Notes: generated from the letters alone by a model not told the origin. Positions 16,401 through 26,470 are shown, numbered from the stretch's first letter. The stretch is 64,000 nt of DNA from Myxococcus stipitatus (GCF_037414475.1 NZ_CP147913.1:4526001-4590000), one strand, 5' to 3'. Program-made: numbers and translations.

Positions 16401-19229
16401 ATGAAGCGCCGTACCCGGCTTTCCCTGTTGGCCCCCCTGATGTTGGTGGCGGCCCCACCGGTATGGGCTCAGGCCCCTGCCCCCTCCCCGTCCACCGCCC
16501 AGCCCGCCGCGCCCTCGAAGGGCAAGGCGCGCGGCTCGGCGCTCACCCCGCTGGCGAGCGTGGAGGGCATCACCGAGTACCGCCTGGCCAACGGCCTGCG
16601 CGTGCTCCTCTTCCCCGACCCGACCAAGCCCAACGTCACGGTGAACGTGACGTACTTCGTGGGCAGCAAGCACGAGGGCTACGGCGAGACGGGCATGGCC
16701 CACCTGCTGGAGCACCTGCTCTTCAAGGGCACGCCCACCACGAAGAACGTGCCCCAGGCGCTCACCGAGCGCGGTGCCCGCCCCAACGGCACCACCTGGC
16801 TGGACCGCACCAACTACTTCGAGACGCTGCCCGCCACGGACGAGAACCTGCGCTGGGCCCTCTCCTTCGAAGCCGACCGCATGGTCAACAGCTTCATCGC
16901 GAAGAAGGACCTCGACAGCGAGATGACGGTGGTCCGCAACGAGTTCGAGTCCGGTGAGAACGACCCGAGCGGCATCCTCCAGGAGCGCGTGCTCAGCGCC
17001 GCGTACATCTGGCACAGCTACGGCAAGTCGACCATCGGCGCCCGCTCCGACCTGGAGAACGTCCCCATCGACCGGCTCCAGGCGTTCTACCGGAAGTACT
17101 ACCGCCCGGATAACGCGATGCTGGTGGTGGCTGGCCGCTTCGACGAGGCCAAGGCCCTGGGGCTCATCCAGAGCACCTTCGGCAAGCTGAAGAAGCCCGC
17201 CGAGCCCGTGCCCGCCACGTACACGCTGGAGCCCACCCAGGATGGTGAGCGCGAGGTGACGCTGCGCCGCGTGGGTGACAACCCGGTGCTCTCGAGCGTC
17301 TACCACGTGCCCGAGGGCGGCCACCCGGACTTCGCCGCCATCGACGTGCTGACGCAGGTGCTGGGCGACAACCCCTCCGGCCGGCTCTACAAGTCGCTGG
17401 TGGAGACGAAGAAGGCGGCCAGGGCGTCCGCCTACAACTACCAGTTCCGCGACCCGGGCATCATCGGCTTCAGCGCGGACCTGCGCGAGGGCCAGCCGGT
17501 GGAGGCCGCTCGCGAGGCGATGGTGAAGACGGTGGAGGAGGCGGCTCGCACGCCCTTCACGGAGGAGGAAGTCACTCGCGCGAAGACGACCCTCCTGAAG
17601 ATGATGGAGCTGACGCTGAACAACTCGGAGCGCGCCGCCATCGGCCTGTCCGAGTGGGCCGCCACGGGTGACTGGCGCCTGATGTTCCTGCACCGCGACC
17701 GCATCGAGGCGGTGAAGCCCGCCGACGTCACGCGCGTGGCCGCGACGTACCTCAAGCCCTCCAACCGCACGCTGGGCACGTTCATCCCCACGGCGAAGCC
17801 GGAGCGCTCGGAGATGCCGCCGCCGGTGGACATGGCGAAGATGATGGACGGCTACAAGGGCCGCGCCGCGGTGGCGCAGGGCGAGGCGTTCGACCCGTCC
17901 CCCGCCAACGTCGAGGCGCGAGTGCAGCGCGGCGAGCTGCCGGGCGGCATGAAGTACGCGCTGCTGTCCAAGAAGACGCGCGGCGAGATGGTGAGCGCGT
18001 CGCTCTCCTTCCACTGGGGAACGGAGGCCACGCTGAACGGGAAGTCGGACGCGGCGGCGTACGCGGGCCGCATGCTGATGCGGGGCTCGAAGAAGCACTC
18101 GCGGCAGCAGCTCCAGGATGAGTTCGACAAGCTCAAGGCGCGGGTGATGGTGGACGGCGGGCTCACGGGGGGCTCGGTGTATGTCGAGTGCCCGCGCGCC
18201 AGCCTGCCCAAGGTGCTGGAGCTGGTGGCCGAGGTGCTGCGCGAGCCGGCCTTCGACGAGAAGGAGTTCGCGCTGCTCAAGCAGGAGCGGCTGGCGGACC
18301 TGGAGTCGCAGCGCAGCGAGCCGCAGACGCAGGGCAGCATCGCGCTGTGGCGCACGTTGACGCCGCAGTACGCGAAGGGGCACCCGTACTACGTGCCCAC
18401 GCTCGACGAGCGCATCGCCGGGCTGAAGGACACCACGCTGGAGCAGGCCCGCGCGTTCCACAAGGCCTTCTACGGAGGCTCCCACGCGGAGCTGGCCGTG
18501 GTGGGTGACTTCGAGCCGAAGGACGTCGTCGCGCTGTCCGGCAAGCTGTTCAGCGACTGGAAGAGCCCCGCGGCCTACCAGCGCGTGCCGGAGGTCTTCT
18601 CCAATGTGGGCGCCAAGGCCGTCGCGGTGGAGACGCCGGACAAGGCCAACGCGTTCTACTTCGCGGGACAGTCGCTCCAGCTTCGCGAGGACGACGCGGA
18701 CTGGCCCGCGCTGCTCCTGGGCAACTTCGTGCTGGGGGGCGGCTTCCTCAACTCGCGGCTGGCCACGCGCATCCGTCAGAAGGACGGCCTGTCCTACGGC
18801 GTCTCCAGCAACATCGACCCGGGTGACCTGGACGCGGTGGGCACGTTCACCACGTTCGCCATCTACGCGCCGGAGAACGCGGGCCGGCTGGAACTGGCGA
18901 TGCGTGAGGAAGTGACGAGCGCGCTCGAGAAGGGCTACTCGGCGGAGGAGCTGGAGAAGGCGCGCGCGGGTCTGTTGGAGTACCGCCAGGCGGCGCGCTC
19001 TCAGGACGGCGGTCTGGCGCGCAGGCTGGCCAACTACCTGTACCTGGGACGCACCCTCACCTTCGACGCGGCGCTGGAGCAGAAGCTCTCCAAGCTCAAG
19101 CCGGAGGACGTGCGTCAGGCCATGTCGCGGCACGTGGACTGGGCGAAGGTCACCCAGGTGAAGGCGGGCGACTTCGCCGGCGCCGAGAAGAAGGCCAAGG
19201 CCCCGATGAAGGCTCCGGCCGCGCCGTGA
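16401..19229 (+). CDS. M16-family zinc peptidase (pitrilysin-like), secreted
   Basis: The 942-residue product starts with a signal peptide (about 1-25, ending VWAQA). The N-terminal half carries the inverted zinc motif HLLEH at 101-105 and a downstream NEFE acidic region near 180. The C-terminal half keeps the M16 fold (MLMRGSKKHSRQQLQDEFDKL) but lacks HxxEH, which is normal for the non-catalytic half of single-chain M16 proteases. It is likely a periplasmic or envelope peptidase that degrades short peptides. A strong terminator hairpin follows the stop. Confidence 0.92.
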   Translation: MKRRTRLSLLAPLMLVAAPPVWAQAPAPSPSTAQPAAPSKGKARGSALTPLASVEGITEYRLANGLRVLLFPDPTKPNVTVNVTYFVGSKHEGYGETGMAHLLEHLLFKGTPTTKNVPQALTERGARPNGTTWLDRTNYFETLPATDENLRWALSFEADRMVNSFIAKKDLDSEMTVVRNEFESGENDPSGILQERVLSAAYIWHSYGKSTIGARSDLENVPIDRLQAFYRKYYRPDNAMLVVAGRFDEAKALGLIQSTFGKLKKPAEPVPATYTLEPTQDGEREVTLRRVGDNPVLSSVYHVPEGGHPDFAAIDVLTQVLGDNPSGRLYKSLVETKKAARASAYNYQFRDPGIIGFSADLREGQPVEAAREAMVKTVEEAARTPFTEEEVTRAKTTLLKMMELTLNNSERAAIGLSEWAATGDWRLMFLHRDRIEAVKPADVTRVAATYLKPSNRTLGTFIPTAKPERSEMPPPVDMAKMMDGYKGRAAVAQGEAFDPSPANVEARVQRGELPGGMKYALLSKKTRGEMVSASLSFHWGTEATLNGKSDAAAYAGRMLMRGSKKHSRQQLQDEFDKLKARVMVDGGLTGGSVYVECPRASLPKVLELVAEVLREPAFDEKEFALLKQERLADLESQRSEPQTQGSIALWRTLTPQYAKGHPYYVPTLDERIAGLKDTTLEQARAFHKAFYGGSHAELAVVGDFEPKDVVALSGKLFSDWKSPAAYQRVPEVFSNVGAKAVAVETPDKANAFYFAGQSLQLREDDADWPALLLGNFVLGGGFLNSRLATRIRQKDGLSYGVSSNIDPGDLDAVGTFTTFAIYAPENAGRLELAMREEVTSALEKGYSAEELEKARAGLLEYRQAARSQDGGLARRLANYLYLGRTLTFDAALEQKLSKLKPEDVRQAMSRHVDWAKVTQVKAGDFAGAEKKAKAPMKAPAAP

Positions 19230-19266
19230 GGTGCTGAGCATCCACCTCTGTGCGAGGTGGCTTTCG

Positions 19267-19302
19267 AACCCCGAGGTGCCCGCGTGGCGCCTCGGGGTTT
19301 TT
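19267..19302 (+). terminator. Rho-independent terminator after the M16 protease
   Basis: AACCCCGAGG (19267-19276) pairs with CCTCGGGGTT (19290-19299), with extra GCC/GGC pairing inside, followed directly by TTTTT. This is the clearest intrinsic terminator in the window. Confidence 0.85.
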
Positions 19303-19351
19303 CATGTCCGAGAGGGTGGGGTGGACACAGGGACGCTGTCGAGGAAAGCGT

Positions 19352-19882
19352 CTAGGCCCTTTCGCGGATGATGTCACTGCACAGCTCGACGCATTCGCCG
19401 CAGATGTAGGCGCGCTCGCCCGCGATGAGGTGTCTCACTTCCTCCTGGAACTTCTCGCAGAACGAGCACTGAAGGGTGACGGTGGGACTCCTGTCCCACA
19501 GGTCCTTGGTGATGTGTTGAATCCACGAATCCCCCCAGTGCAGAAGACTTCGCTCCGCCTCACCCGGAGGGACTCGGTCTTTGCGCCATTCGTGGACGGT
19601 GGTTCGTTCCGCACGACCCCAGCTCCCATCCGGCGCCTTCCCTTTGCCCATGGAGGCCAAGGGGTTTGGCCATGTATGGACAGAAGACTGTTCCACGCGG
19701 GCCCAGCTTCCATCCGGCGCCACATCCAGGACCCAAGTACCGGGCTTGCGTTGACCGTTTTCGTAGATGCCCAGATGAATCACCCGGTCGTCTGGGCCGA
19801 GCACCGCGTAGAGCCCTTCCTTCCGCTCAAACGAGACACCCTTCGGCAAGCGCGAGCGGTCGAGTCTTCCCTTCTGCTTCAT
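19352..19882 (-). CDS. Protein with C-terminal ClpX-type C4 zinc finger
   Basis: The 176-residue product has an N-terminal region rich in tryptophan and glycine (about 1-120; [23 protein letters not shown] reads like a beta-sheet domain, and [16 protein letters not shown] recurs loosely as [10 protein letters not shown]). At the C-terminus sits a ClpX-like zinc-binding domain: CSFCEKF, then [14 protein letters not shown], with four cysteines spaced as in ClpX. No ATPase is attached. In ClpX this module dimerises and binds adaptors or substrates, so this may be a ClpX-related adaptor or an immunity/sensor protein; that is inference. Confidence 0.7.
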   Translation of the reverse strand: MKQKGRLDRSRLPKGVSFERKEGLYAVLGPDDRVIHLGIYENGQRKPGTWVLDVAPDGSWARVEQSSVHTWPNPLASMGKGKAPDGSWGRAERTTVHEWRKDRVPPGEAERSLLHWGDSWIQHITKDLWDRSPTVTLQCSFCEKFQEEVRHLIAGERAYICGECVELCSDIIRERA

Positions 19883-20008
19883 GGGGTGGCACCTCTTCCC
19901 GCGTGGCAGGTGGAGGAGAGGACCCACGCGGTGGTCCGGGCGGAAGGATAATCCTTTCGTGAGAGGAACTGCTCTCGCCCCCCGAGCCCACCGGCCTTGC
20001 CCGGTGCG

Positions 20009-21238
20009 TCAGGTCCCTGTCCGCGCGGGCGCCGTGCTCGCGTCTCGAGCACGCGCCCGGTGCCCCAGGAACCCTGAGAGCCACGCCAGCACGGCCGCCG
20101 CCGCCACCACGATTCCCATGGGCTTCGCGCTGCCATCATTGAGCGCGCTCACCGCCCAGGACGCGGAGGCCGCGGCGGCGAACTGCAGTGCGCCCAACAC
20201 CGCCGAAGCAAGCCCCGCATGCGCGGCGTGCCGCTCCAAGGCGATGGCCGCGGCATTGGGTCCCACGAGCCCCAGCGTCGGCACGAAGAGGAACAGCGCG
20301 GCGGCCAGTCCCCACAGTCCACCCACGCCGCTCCAGGCCACCGCGAGCACTCCCACCGCTCCAATCATATACAGCGTCAATGCCAGACGCAGCATCCGAT
20401 GCAGCGGAATGAAGCCCAATAGCTTGCGATTGACCTGCGCCATCACCACCAGCCCCACCGCGTTGGCGCCGAAGAACCAGCCAAAGCCTTGCTCCGTCAC
20501 TCCATGCAGCGTGATGAAGACAAACGGCGAACCGGCGATGTACGCGAACATCCCTGCATACGCGAAGCCACACGCCAGCGCGGGCCCCACGAAGTCCGCG
20601 TCGCGCAGCATCTCACCCAGGCGCTCCCACAGGCTCTTCGCGCCCGAGTGCGCCGGAGCCGTCTCGGGCAGCACCCGGTGCGTGAAGACCAGCGCCACCG
20701 CCCCGATTCCCGCCAGCAACACGAAGATGGCGCGCCAGCTGGCGTGCTGGAGCACGAAGCCACCCAGCAGCGGGGCCAGCACGGGCGCCACGCCCACCAC
20801 CAACATCAACCGCGACATCGTCTTCGCCGCGTCGGCCCCGGACCACAAATCCCTCACCACCGCGCGGGGAGTCACCAACGCCACCGCGCCGCCCAGCGCC
20901 TGGAGGAAGCGCATGGCCACCAGCGCCGTCGCCGTGGGCGCCAGGGCACAGCCCAGCGAACCCAACACATACACAAACAACCCCGCATACAGCGGACGCG
21001 TGCGGCCATACCGGTCAATCAGCGGACCGGTGCAGAGCTGACCCAACGCCAACCCCGCGAAGCACGACGCGAGCGTCAACTGCACCACGGACTGCGTCGA
21101 CTGGAGGTCCTCCGCGATGCGCGGCAGCGCGGGCAGGTACATGTCGATGGACAGCGGCGCGAACGCGGTGAGTGTCCCCAGCAGCAACTCCAGCGGCAGC
21201 GTGCTCGAGGGGAGCGGTTTCTTCGTGAGGGTGTTCAT
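20009..21238 (-). CDS. Bcr/CflA-family drug efflux MFS transporter
   Basis: The 409-residue length and about 12 hydrophobic helices fit the DHA1 group. The start LGTLTAFAPLSIDMYLPALPRIAEDL, read in parts, is the Bcr/CflA signature, with the loop 2-3 motif GPLIDRYGRTRPL. It is a proton-driven exporter of chloramphenicol/bicyclomycin-type drugs in relatives; the real substrate is unknown. The longer upstream open frame is rejected because the family start lies at 21238. Confidence 0.9.
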   Translation of the reverse strand: MNTLTKKPLPSSTLPLELLLGTLTAFAPLSIDMYLPALPRIAEDLQSTQSVVQLTLASCFAGLALGQLCTGPLIDRYGRTRPLYAGLFVYVLGSLGCALAPTATALVAMRFLQALGGAVALVTPRAVVRDLWSGADAAKTMSRLMLVVGVAPVLAPLLGGFVLQHASWRAIFVLLAGIGAVALVFTHRVLPETAPAHSGAKSLWERLGEMLRDADFVGPALACGFAYAGMFAYIAGSPFVFITLHGVTEQGFGWFFGANAVGLVVMAQVNRKLLGFIPLHRMLRLALTLYMIGAVGVLAVAWSGVGGLWGLAAALFLFVPTLGLVGPNAAAIALERHAAHAGLASAVLGALQFAAAASASWAVSALNDGSAKPMGIVVAAAAVLAWLSGFLGHRARARDASTAPARTGT

Positions 21239-22043
21239 TCGGTCCTGAGCCTGGGGCACATGCGTCCGTGCGCGAGTCTTCGGGGGGCTCCGGTCATCGA
21301 ACGAGCCACCCCGGGAGCGCTCACCCGCGAACAGCGGCGGCGCGACCTCCTGGGCGGTGTCCTTGGGAGCCACATCATCGTGAGGTCGTGGGATAGCGGT
21401 GTGGGGCACCGCCCGCCAGTGCTCACCCGTGCACCGGACCGTTCCACACGGGGAACAATCCTCCTTGGCTTCCAAACGAGTGCCCGGGACAGCCCTCGGT
21501 GGGGGAGGGGAGGCCGGCCTGGCGAAAGCCGGCATGTCAGACCCTCCGGTTATTCATATCCCCGTCGCGCACACGGGGGAGCGGGGCCGCTCACGGAGAC
21601 TCGAGCTCTCCGCCACCGTCGCGCCCTCACCGCACGGTCCCGGTCCGCCCTCCGTGTGTGCGACGCCATGAAGGGGGAGCATGAAGGGGAGCGGGGGGCC
21701 GCTTCCCGAGCAGGGGGACGGGGCAGACATGTGCCCCGGGCAGGACCGGCGGAGCCTTGGAGCCCGCCCGACAATTTTCGACTGCCATCCAGGCCGGAGG
21801 GGGAAGCCCGTCGCACGGGACTGAACCTTCCGGAGGGTGGCCGGTGCGCGCGAGGCAGGCAGCTCCTCAACCCCTCCCACTGCCCGCCTCGCGCGCTCCC
21901 GTAAACCTTCCCTTTGCTTGCCAAGGGCGCCCACCGGAGACATACGGACGACAGGTCGCGGCGCGCGGAGCCAGGGTGCTCGGTGCCATGACGGAGCGGG
22001 TGCCGCGTCAGGCCTCGAAACCCTCCGGCGACCCGTGTGAGCG
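21239..22043. other. Gene-free divergent spacer between the MFS gene and mnmG
   Basis: About 800 bases with no coding sequence I can support; open frames here have no recognisable product or ribosome-binding site. It must hold the promoters for the exporter (leftward) and mnmG (rightward). Confidence 0.6.
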
Positions 22044-23891
22044 ATGGGACTCCGGTACGACGTCATCGTGGTGGGCCTGGGTCATGCGGGCTGTGAGGCG
22101 GCGCTCGCGTGCGCGCGCCTGGGCCTGGCCACGCTGGGAATCACCCTCAAGCGCGAGCGCTCCGCCGTCATGAGCTGCAACCCCGCCGTGGGGGGCACCG
22201 CCAAGGGCCACCTGGTGCGGGAGCTCGACTCGCTGGGTGGACTGATGGGGCGGGCCGCGGACCTCGCCGGCACGCACTTCAAGACGCTCAATGCCTCCAA
22301 GGGCCCCGCCGTGCAGGCGACTCGCATCCTGTGCGACCGCGAGCAGTACGCGGTGCGGATGCAGTCCTTCCTCTTCAACCAGCCGAACCTGACCGTGCGC
22401 GAGGGCGAGGTGTCCACGCTCGTGGTCGAGGGCGGGCGGGTGACGGGGGTGGTGCTCGGCGACGGGACGCAGGTGTCCGCGTCGGCGGTGCTGCTCACCA
22501 CGGGCACCTTCCTCCAGGCGCTGATGCACGTGGGCGAGAAGAAGGAAGTGGGCGGACGCCTGGGCGACGACGCGGCGCGAGGCCTGTCCGATTCGCTGCG
22601 CGCGCTGGGCTTCACGCTGGGCCGGTTCAAGACGGGGACTCCGGCGCGGCTGGCGCGAGCGAGCATCGACTGGGACGCGGTGGAGCCGCAGCCCGGGGAC
22701 CTTCCTCCGCGCCCCTTCTCCTGGCGCACGCGCGAGGAGTGGGCGGCCGGCGCGCCGTTTCCTCGCCAGCCCGCGGTGATGTGCGGCATGACGCAGACCA
22801 CGCTGCGGACGCACCGGGTGCTGCGCGAGAACCTGCACCGCTCGCCGCTGTACCAGGGGGAGATTGTGGGCCGGGGGCCTCGGTACTGCCCGTCGCTCGA
22901 GGACAAGGTGGTGCGCTTCGCGGACCGCGAGCGGCACCAGGTCTTCCTGGAGCCCGAGGGACCGGACTCGCCGCTGGTGTATCCGGCGGGCCTGTCGACG
23001 AGCCTCCCCGCGGACGTGCAGCTCGAGTTCCTGCGGACGATTCCGGGGTTGGAGAAGGTGGAGGTGGTACGGTTCGGTTACGCGGTGGAGTACGACTACG
23101 CGCCGCCCACGCAGCTCAAGCCCACGCTGGAGACCAAGGCGGTCGCGGGGTTGTTCTTCGCGGGGCAGCTCAACGGCACCTCGGGCTACGAGGAGGCGGC
23201 CTTCCAGGGACTGTGGGCGGGGCTCAACGCGGCCCTCCAGGTGAAGGGCGAGCCGCCGCTCCTCTTGGGGCGCGACGAGGCGCACGGCGCGGTGCTGGTG
23301 GATGACCTGGTGACCAAGGGCGTGGACGAGCCGTTCCGCATGTTCACCAGCCGCTCCGAGCATCGCCTGCGCCTGCGTGAAGGCAACGCGGACCTGCGGC
23401 TGGCGAGGCATGGCCATCGGGTGGGGCTGTTGCCGCGCGAGGCGCTCGAGCGGGCGGAGGCGCGTCAGCGGGCGGTGACGGAGGAGGTGACGCGGCTCAA
23501 GCGCACGGGGTTGGCGGCGCGGCTGAAGCGGCCCGAGGTGACGTATGGGCAGTTGGGGGAGGGGAGGGCGGACTGGCCGGTGTTGCCGGAGGACGTGGCC
23601 GAGGAGGTGGAGGTGGAGGTGAAGTACGAGGGCTACATCGCGCAGGCGGCGCGAGCGGCGGCGCGTGAATCCGAGGCGGCGGACCGGTGGAGGATTCCGG
23701 AGGGCTTCGTCTTCCGGGACGTGCGGGGGTTGAGCACGGAGGCGGCGGAGAAGCTGGCGGCGCACAAGCCCTCGACGGTGGGGCAGGCGCGGCGGATTCC
23801 CGGGCTGACGCCGGCCGCGGTGTCCTTGTTGCTGGTGGCCCTCAAGCGCTCCTCGGGGCCTTCCACGGGGGGCGAATCTCCCCAGGGTTGA
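22044..23891 (+). CDS. mnmG: tRNA uridine-5-carboxymethylaminomethyl modification enzyme MnmG (GidA)
   Basis: This FAD-dependent partner of MnmE modifies tRNA U34. The 615-residue length is typical. The FAD-binding [10 protein letters not shown] motif is at about 11-20, followed by [42 protein letters not shown] and [12 protein letters not shown] are all family signatures. The start is ATG, 153 bases into the wider open region. It is followed by rsmG after about 100 bases containing DnaA boxes. Confidence 0.97.
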   Translation: MGLRYDVIVVGLGHAGCEAALACARLGLATLGITLKRERSAVMSCNPAVGGTAKGHLVRELDSLGGLMGRAADLAGTHFKTLNASKGPAVQATRILCDREQYAVRMQSFLFNQPNLTVREGEVSTLVVEGGRVTGVVLGDGTQVSASAVLLTTGTFLQALMHVGEKKEVGGRLGDDAARGLSDSLRALGFTLGRFKTGTPARLARASIDWDAVEPQPGDLPPRPFSWRTREEWAAGAPFPRQPAVMCGMTQTTLRTHRVLRENLHRSPLYQGEIVGRGPRYCPSLEDKVVRFADRERHQVFLEPEGPDSPLVYPAGLSTSLPADVQLEFLRTIPGLEKVEVVRFGYAVEYDYAPPTQLKPTLETKAVAGLFFAGQLNGTSGYEEAAFQGLWAGLNAALQVKGEPPLLLGRDEAHGAVLVDDLVTKGVDEPFRMFTSRSEHRLRLREGNADLRLARHGHRVGLLPREALERAEARQRAVTEEVTRLKRTGLAARLKRPEVTYGQLGEGRADWPVLPEDVAEEVEVEVKYEGYIAQAARAAARESEAADRWRIPEGFVFRDVRGLSTEAAEKLAAHKPSTVGQARRIPGLTPAAVSLLLVALKRSSGPSTGGESPQG

Positions 23892-23915
23892 TCAGAACGG
23901 GGGGTGTGGGAAACG

Positions 23916-23997
23916 TGTGGATAACTTTGGGGATGGAAATCCCCTGAATGATTCCGGAGGGTTAGGGCCCAGCCGGCGGTGGAGGTGCTGTGGATAA
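23916..23997 (+). promoter_or_regulatory. Two exact DnaA boxes between mnmG and rsmG
   Basis: TGTGGATAA, the exact complement of TTATCCACA, occurs at 23916-23924 and again at 23989-23997, in the same orientation and 73 bp apart. A related TGTGGGAAA lies just upstream. Between them is the inverted repeat GGGGAT/ATCCCC at 23929-23944. The second box overlaps the GTG start of rsmG (23990). These are the only exact DnaA boxes I found in the window. They may be part of an origin, a DnaA-binding control site or a promoter element. Confidence 0.65.
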
Positions 23998-24643
23998 CAC
24001 GCGATTCGTAGATCTGCTGGCAACGGGGAGTCGGGCGTTGGGGGTGTCGTTCGGGGCGGAGGTGGGGCCCCAGTTGCAGCGGCTGATGGCGGAGCTGCTG
24101 AAGTGGAACGCGAAGGTGAACCTCACGGCGATTACGGCGCCGGAGGAGGTGTTGGAGAAGCACTTCCTGGATTCGTTGGCGGTGTTGCCGGAGGTGACAG
24201 GGGCGGCGTCGCTGTTGGATTTGGGGGCGGGTGCGGGCTTCCCGGGGGTGCCGTTGAAGATTGCGTTGCCGGCGTTGGGCGTGACGTTGGTGGACACGGT
24301 GGGGAAGAAGGTCGCGTTCATCAAGGCGGCGTCGGCGAGCCTCGGGTTGCAGGGCGTGCGCGGGCTGCATGCGCGAGCGGAGGGGAAGCCGGAGGTGGAA
24401 GGGATTCCGCGCGCGGAGCTGTTGATTGCGCGAGCCTTCATGGACCTGCCGGATTGGTTGGCATTGGCGCCGACGTATGTGGAGCCGGGCGGGCGCGTGG
24501 TGGCGATGTTGGGCAAGGCGCAGACGGACGCGGAGCTGGAAGCGCGAGCGGCGGAGCATCAGTTGCGAGTGGTCTCCGCGAGGGCGTACCGGTTGCCGTT
24601 CTCCGGTGCCGAGCGTCAGGTCGCGGTGTTCGCGAAGCAGTAG
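23990..24643 (+). CDS. rsmG: 16S rRNA (guanine-527-N7) methyltransferase RsmG
   Basis: The SAM-dependent enzyme methylates G527 of 16S rRNA. In 217 residues it carries LLKWNAKVNLTAI at about 38-50, the HFLDSLAVLP block, the SAM motif LLDLGAGAGFPGVPLKIA (about 76-93) and VDTVGKKVAFI. GTG start inside a DnaA box. In most bacteria parA-parB follow immediately, whereas here parA is almost 13 kb further on. Confidence 0.95.
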   Translation: MDNTRFVDLLATGSRALGVSFGAEVGPQLQRLMAELLKWNAKVNLTAITAPEEVLEKHFLDSLAVLPEVTGAASLLDLGAGAGFPGVPLKIALPALGVTLVDTVGKKVAFIKAASASLGLQGVRGLHARAEGKPEVEGIPRAELLIARAFMDLPDWLALAPTYVEPGGRVVAMLGKAQTDAELEARAAEHQLRVVSARAYRLPFSGAERQVAVFAKQ

Positions 24644-24748
24644 GGGAGGGGACCCAGGCGTCGCGCCCGATGTTCGGGCGCTTGATGCCGGGTCTCTGGG
24701 TTCGCGAAGCGGCAGGGGAGGGGCTCTGCGCCGCACCCGGTGTTCGAG
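24628..24748 (+). repeat. 72-bp tandem repeat, two copies
   Basis: A unit starting GTTCGCGAAGC and containing AGGGGAGGGG, a CGGTGTTCG-type block and GCTTGATGCCGGGTCTCTGG begins at 24628 and again at 24700 (period 72). The first copy overlaps the last 16 bases of rsmG. Related copies lie at 26471-26620. Confidence 0.65.
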
Positions 24749-24890
24749 AGGATGAACTGGAGCCCGCGGGCGCGGTCACCCACGGCAACGGCGCCACACA
24801 GGTGAGCAGCGGGCTGCGATGCATGGGTTCTCCTCGGAGTTCGTCAGGCTTCAAGGGCCTGGAGACCTCGAGTGTTACACTCGCCATCAT

Positions 24891-25781
24891 ATGGCAACTC
24901 CAGCCGCAATCGCTGTGTACACGTCGGGCTCGGGGGTCCCCGAGCACGTCTCCGAGCGCCCCTGGCGTGGTGTCTATCATCACCGGGGTGGCAATCTGTC
25001 CAACCTCGGGCAACACCTCATTGACCGCGTTCGGCGCGCGCACGGCGATATGCAGTCCGTGGTGCGCCAGCTCATCGATGAGGCCCCCTGGGGCTGGGCC
25101 CAGTGCATGCCAGGACCCGGCGCACCGGAGGGCGAGCGCAATTCGCGGGATGAGGATGAGGAGGTGAACGACTTCTCGCGAGTCGCCCCGGACAAGACCG
25201 ATATGCTGGGCTACGTCTACGTCTTCGACCTGGACGCACGTCGGCTCGACGCGTTCTCGGCAGGTGTCGCGGAGGACGGCAAACGGCTCTGCTCCGTCGT
25301 CTTTTCGCAGACGGGCACGCCCGACCCGCGGGCGCTCGACCTCTTGCCTGAAGAGACTGTCGATGAACCCCTCCTGCCCGGCAAGGAGCTCTCGGCCACC
25401 GAACTGCAGGGCTGGCTCGAGGGCCTGCCAACGCTCGGGACAGACTCCACGTCCCTCCACTGGGTGGATACACAACAGGGCCCAGACGACGCGCTCGCCA
25501 TCACGTTCCGGGTCATCATCTATGACGACGAAGACGGCAGCATCCGCGACGTGCTGGAACAAGAGTGGGTTGTCGTGCCCCACTCCGCGCGACTGGAGCC
25601 GGAGCGTGTTCGGAACTTCCTCGAGGCGCTCGTCGACGTGGTGAGCGAGGAGCCAAAGCGGCTCGATTCGTTCTGGATTGCCGAGCAGGACACCCTGCGT
25701 CGTTCCGGGGCAAGGCAGCGTGAGAGCTTCGCGAAAATCTTGAGGGCTCACTGGGCCCGCGACCACGACTTCGAGGCGTAG
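24891..25781 (+). CDS. Hypothetical protein flanked by repeats
   Basis: The 296-residue acidic soluble protein has no signal peptide or membrane span. The N-terminus (about 10-50: SERPWRGVYHHRGGNLSNLGQHL) resembles small domains of phage-linked hypothetical proteins, but I cannot assign a family. A central acidic linker (about 85-100) is followed by an alpha/beta region. ATG at 24891 was preferred over an upstream one at 24819 because the latter reads into repeat DNA. It sits between two pairs of 72-bp repeats and just before a dead transposase, so acquisition by transfer is possible. Confidence 0.6.
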   Translation: MATPAAIAVYTSGSGVPEHVSERPWRGVYHHRGGNLSNLGQHLIDRVRRAHGDMQSVVRQLIDEAPWGWAQCMPGPGAPEGERNSRDEDEEVNDFSRVAPDKTDMLGYVYVFDLDARRLDAFSAGVAEDGKRLCSVVFSQTGTPDPRALDLLPEETVDEPLLPGKELSATELQGWLEGLPTLGTDSTSLHWVDTQQGPDDALAITFRVIIYDDEDGSIRDVLEQEWVVVPHSARLEPERVRNFLEALVDVVSEEPKRLDSFWIAEQDTLRRSGARQRESFAKILRAHWARDHDFEA

Positions 25782-25789
25782 TCGCCCTT

Positions 25790-26300
25790 TCGAACGGACA
25801 CGTCGCGCCCCATCTGTCTTCCGCTGCTCGGAGGTTGGGCGAGGCGCTGGCCGCCCACTCTCCCGCGGCCCATGCGGTGGTGAGTCTGGTGGACTTCTGG
25901 CATCTGCTGGAGAGTCTCGGGGCCGCCGCCCGCGTGGTGGCGAGTGAAACCCATACCTCTGCCTTGGATGAGAAGGGGTAGCTGTCCCTGCTCAACGCGT
26001 CTGGAGTGGTGTGGACCCTCGTCAGTGCGCTGCACGCCAGCGGCAAGCGAAAGGTCGTACTCGGCGAGCGGATGCATGACGCAGACGCGCGCGGGTCGCT
26101 CATGGGAGCGGCGACGTGGAGGCCACCTGCGAGTCTCTGGTCGCCCTCCGCATGAAACGCCCCGGGGCTCGCTGGAAGGAGGCGTCTGGCCAGCACATCC
26201 TGGGCCTTCGCGCTCTGGTGCTCTCGGCCCGATGGGACGCCGCCATGCGTCTCACCCTCGCACCGCTGCGCACGGAGGTGCGGCGCGTTGCGTGTTCAGG
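25790..26300 (+). pseudogene. Decayed ISKra4-like transposase fragment
   Basis: Reading through 25810-26110 gives VVSLVDFWHLLESLGAAARVVA and later SGKRKVVLGE, the DFWH-type core typical of ISKra4-family transposases. The frame is broken by a TAG at 25979-25981. From 26116 the +1-shifted frame continues with VEATCESLVALRMKRPGARWKE, GQHILGLRALVLSARWDAAM and APLRTEVR, the conserved C-terminal part. The N-terminal part is missing, and one stop and at least one frameshift are present. The match to ISKra4 is from memory of the family. Confidence 0.75.
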
Positions 26301-26405
26301 ACGAGAACCACACCCGCCCATGCGGAGTGTCGGTCGCGCAGGCTGGAAGCGAGGGCTCGCAAGCAGGGGGACGGCCTCGAGGCTCCGTCGCGACCCATCG
26401 TGATG
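26290..26405 (+). pseudogene. Fragment duplicated from the hypothetical gene at 26786-27304
   Basis: The stretch translates to PAHAECRSRRLEARARKQG, closely matching RAHAECLARRLESRAHKQW near the C-terminus of the gene 900 bases downstream. The DNA also aligns over about 100 bases with small indels (CATGCGGAGTG versus CACGCGGAGTG). No start or upstream part is present, so it is a relic of a tandem paralogue. Confidence 0.65.
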
Positions 26406-26470
26406 ACCATGACCGCGGGCTGTGATTCAGAGACTCCATTGAGTTGAGGATCCGCGTTGTGCGCAGGGTC

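Noticed and set aside
16119-19241. Minus-strand open frame of 1040 codons opposite the M16 protease
   Set aside because: Antisense shadow with no domain; the plus strand has a signal peptide and HLLEH.
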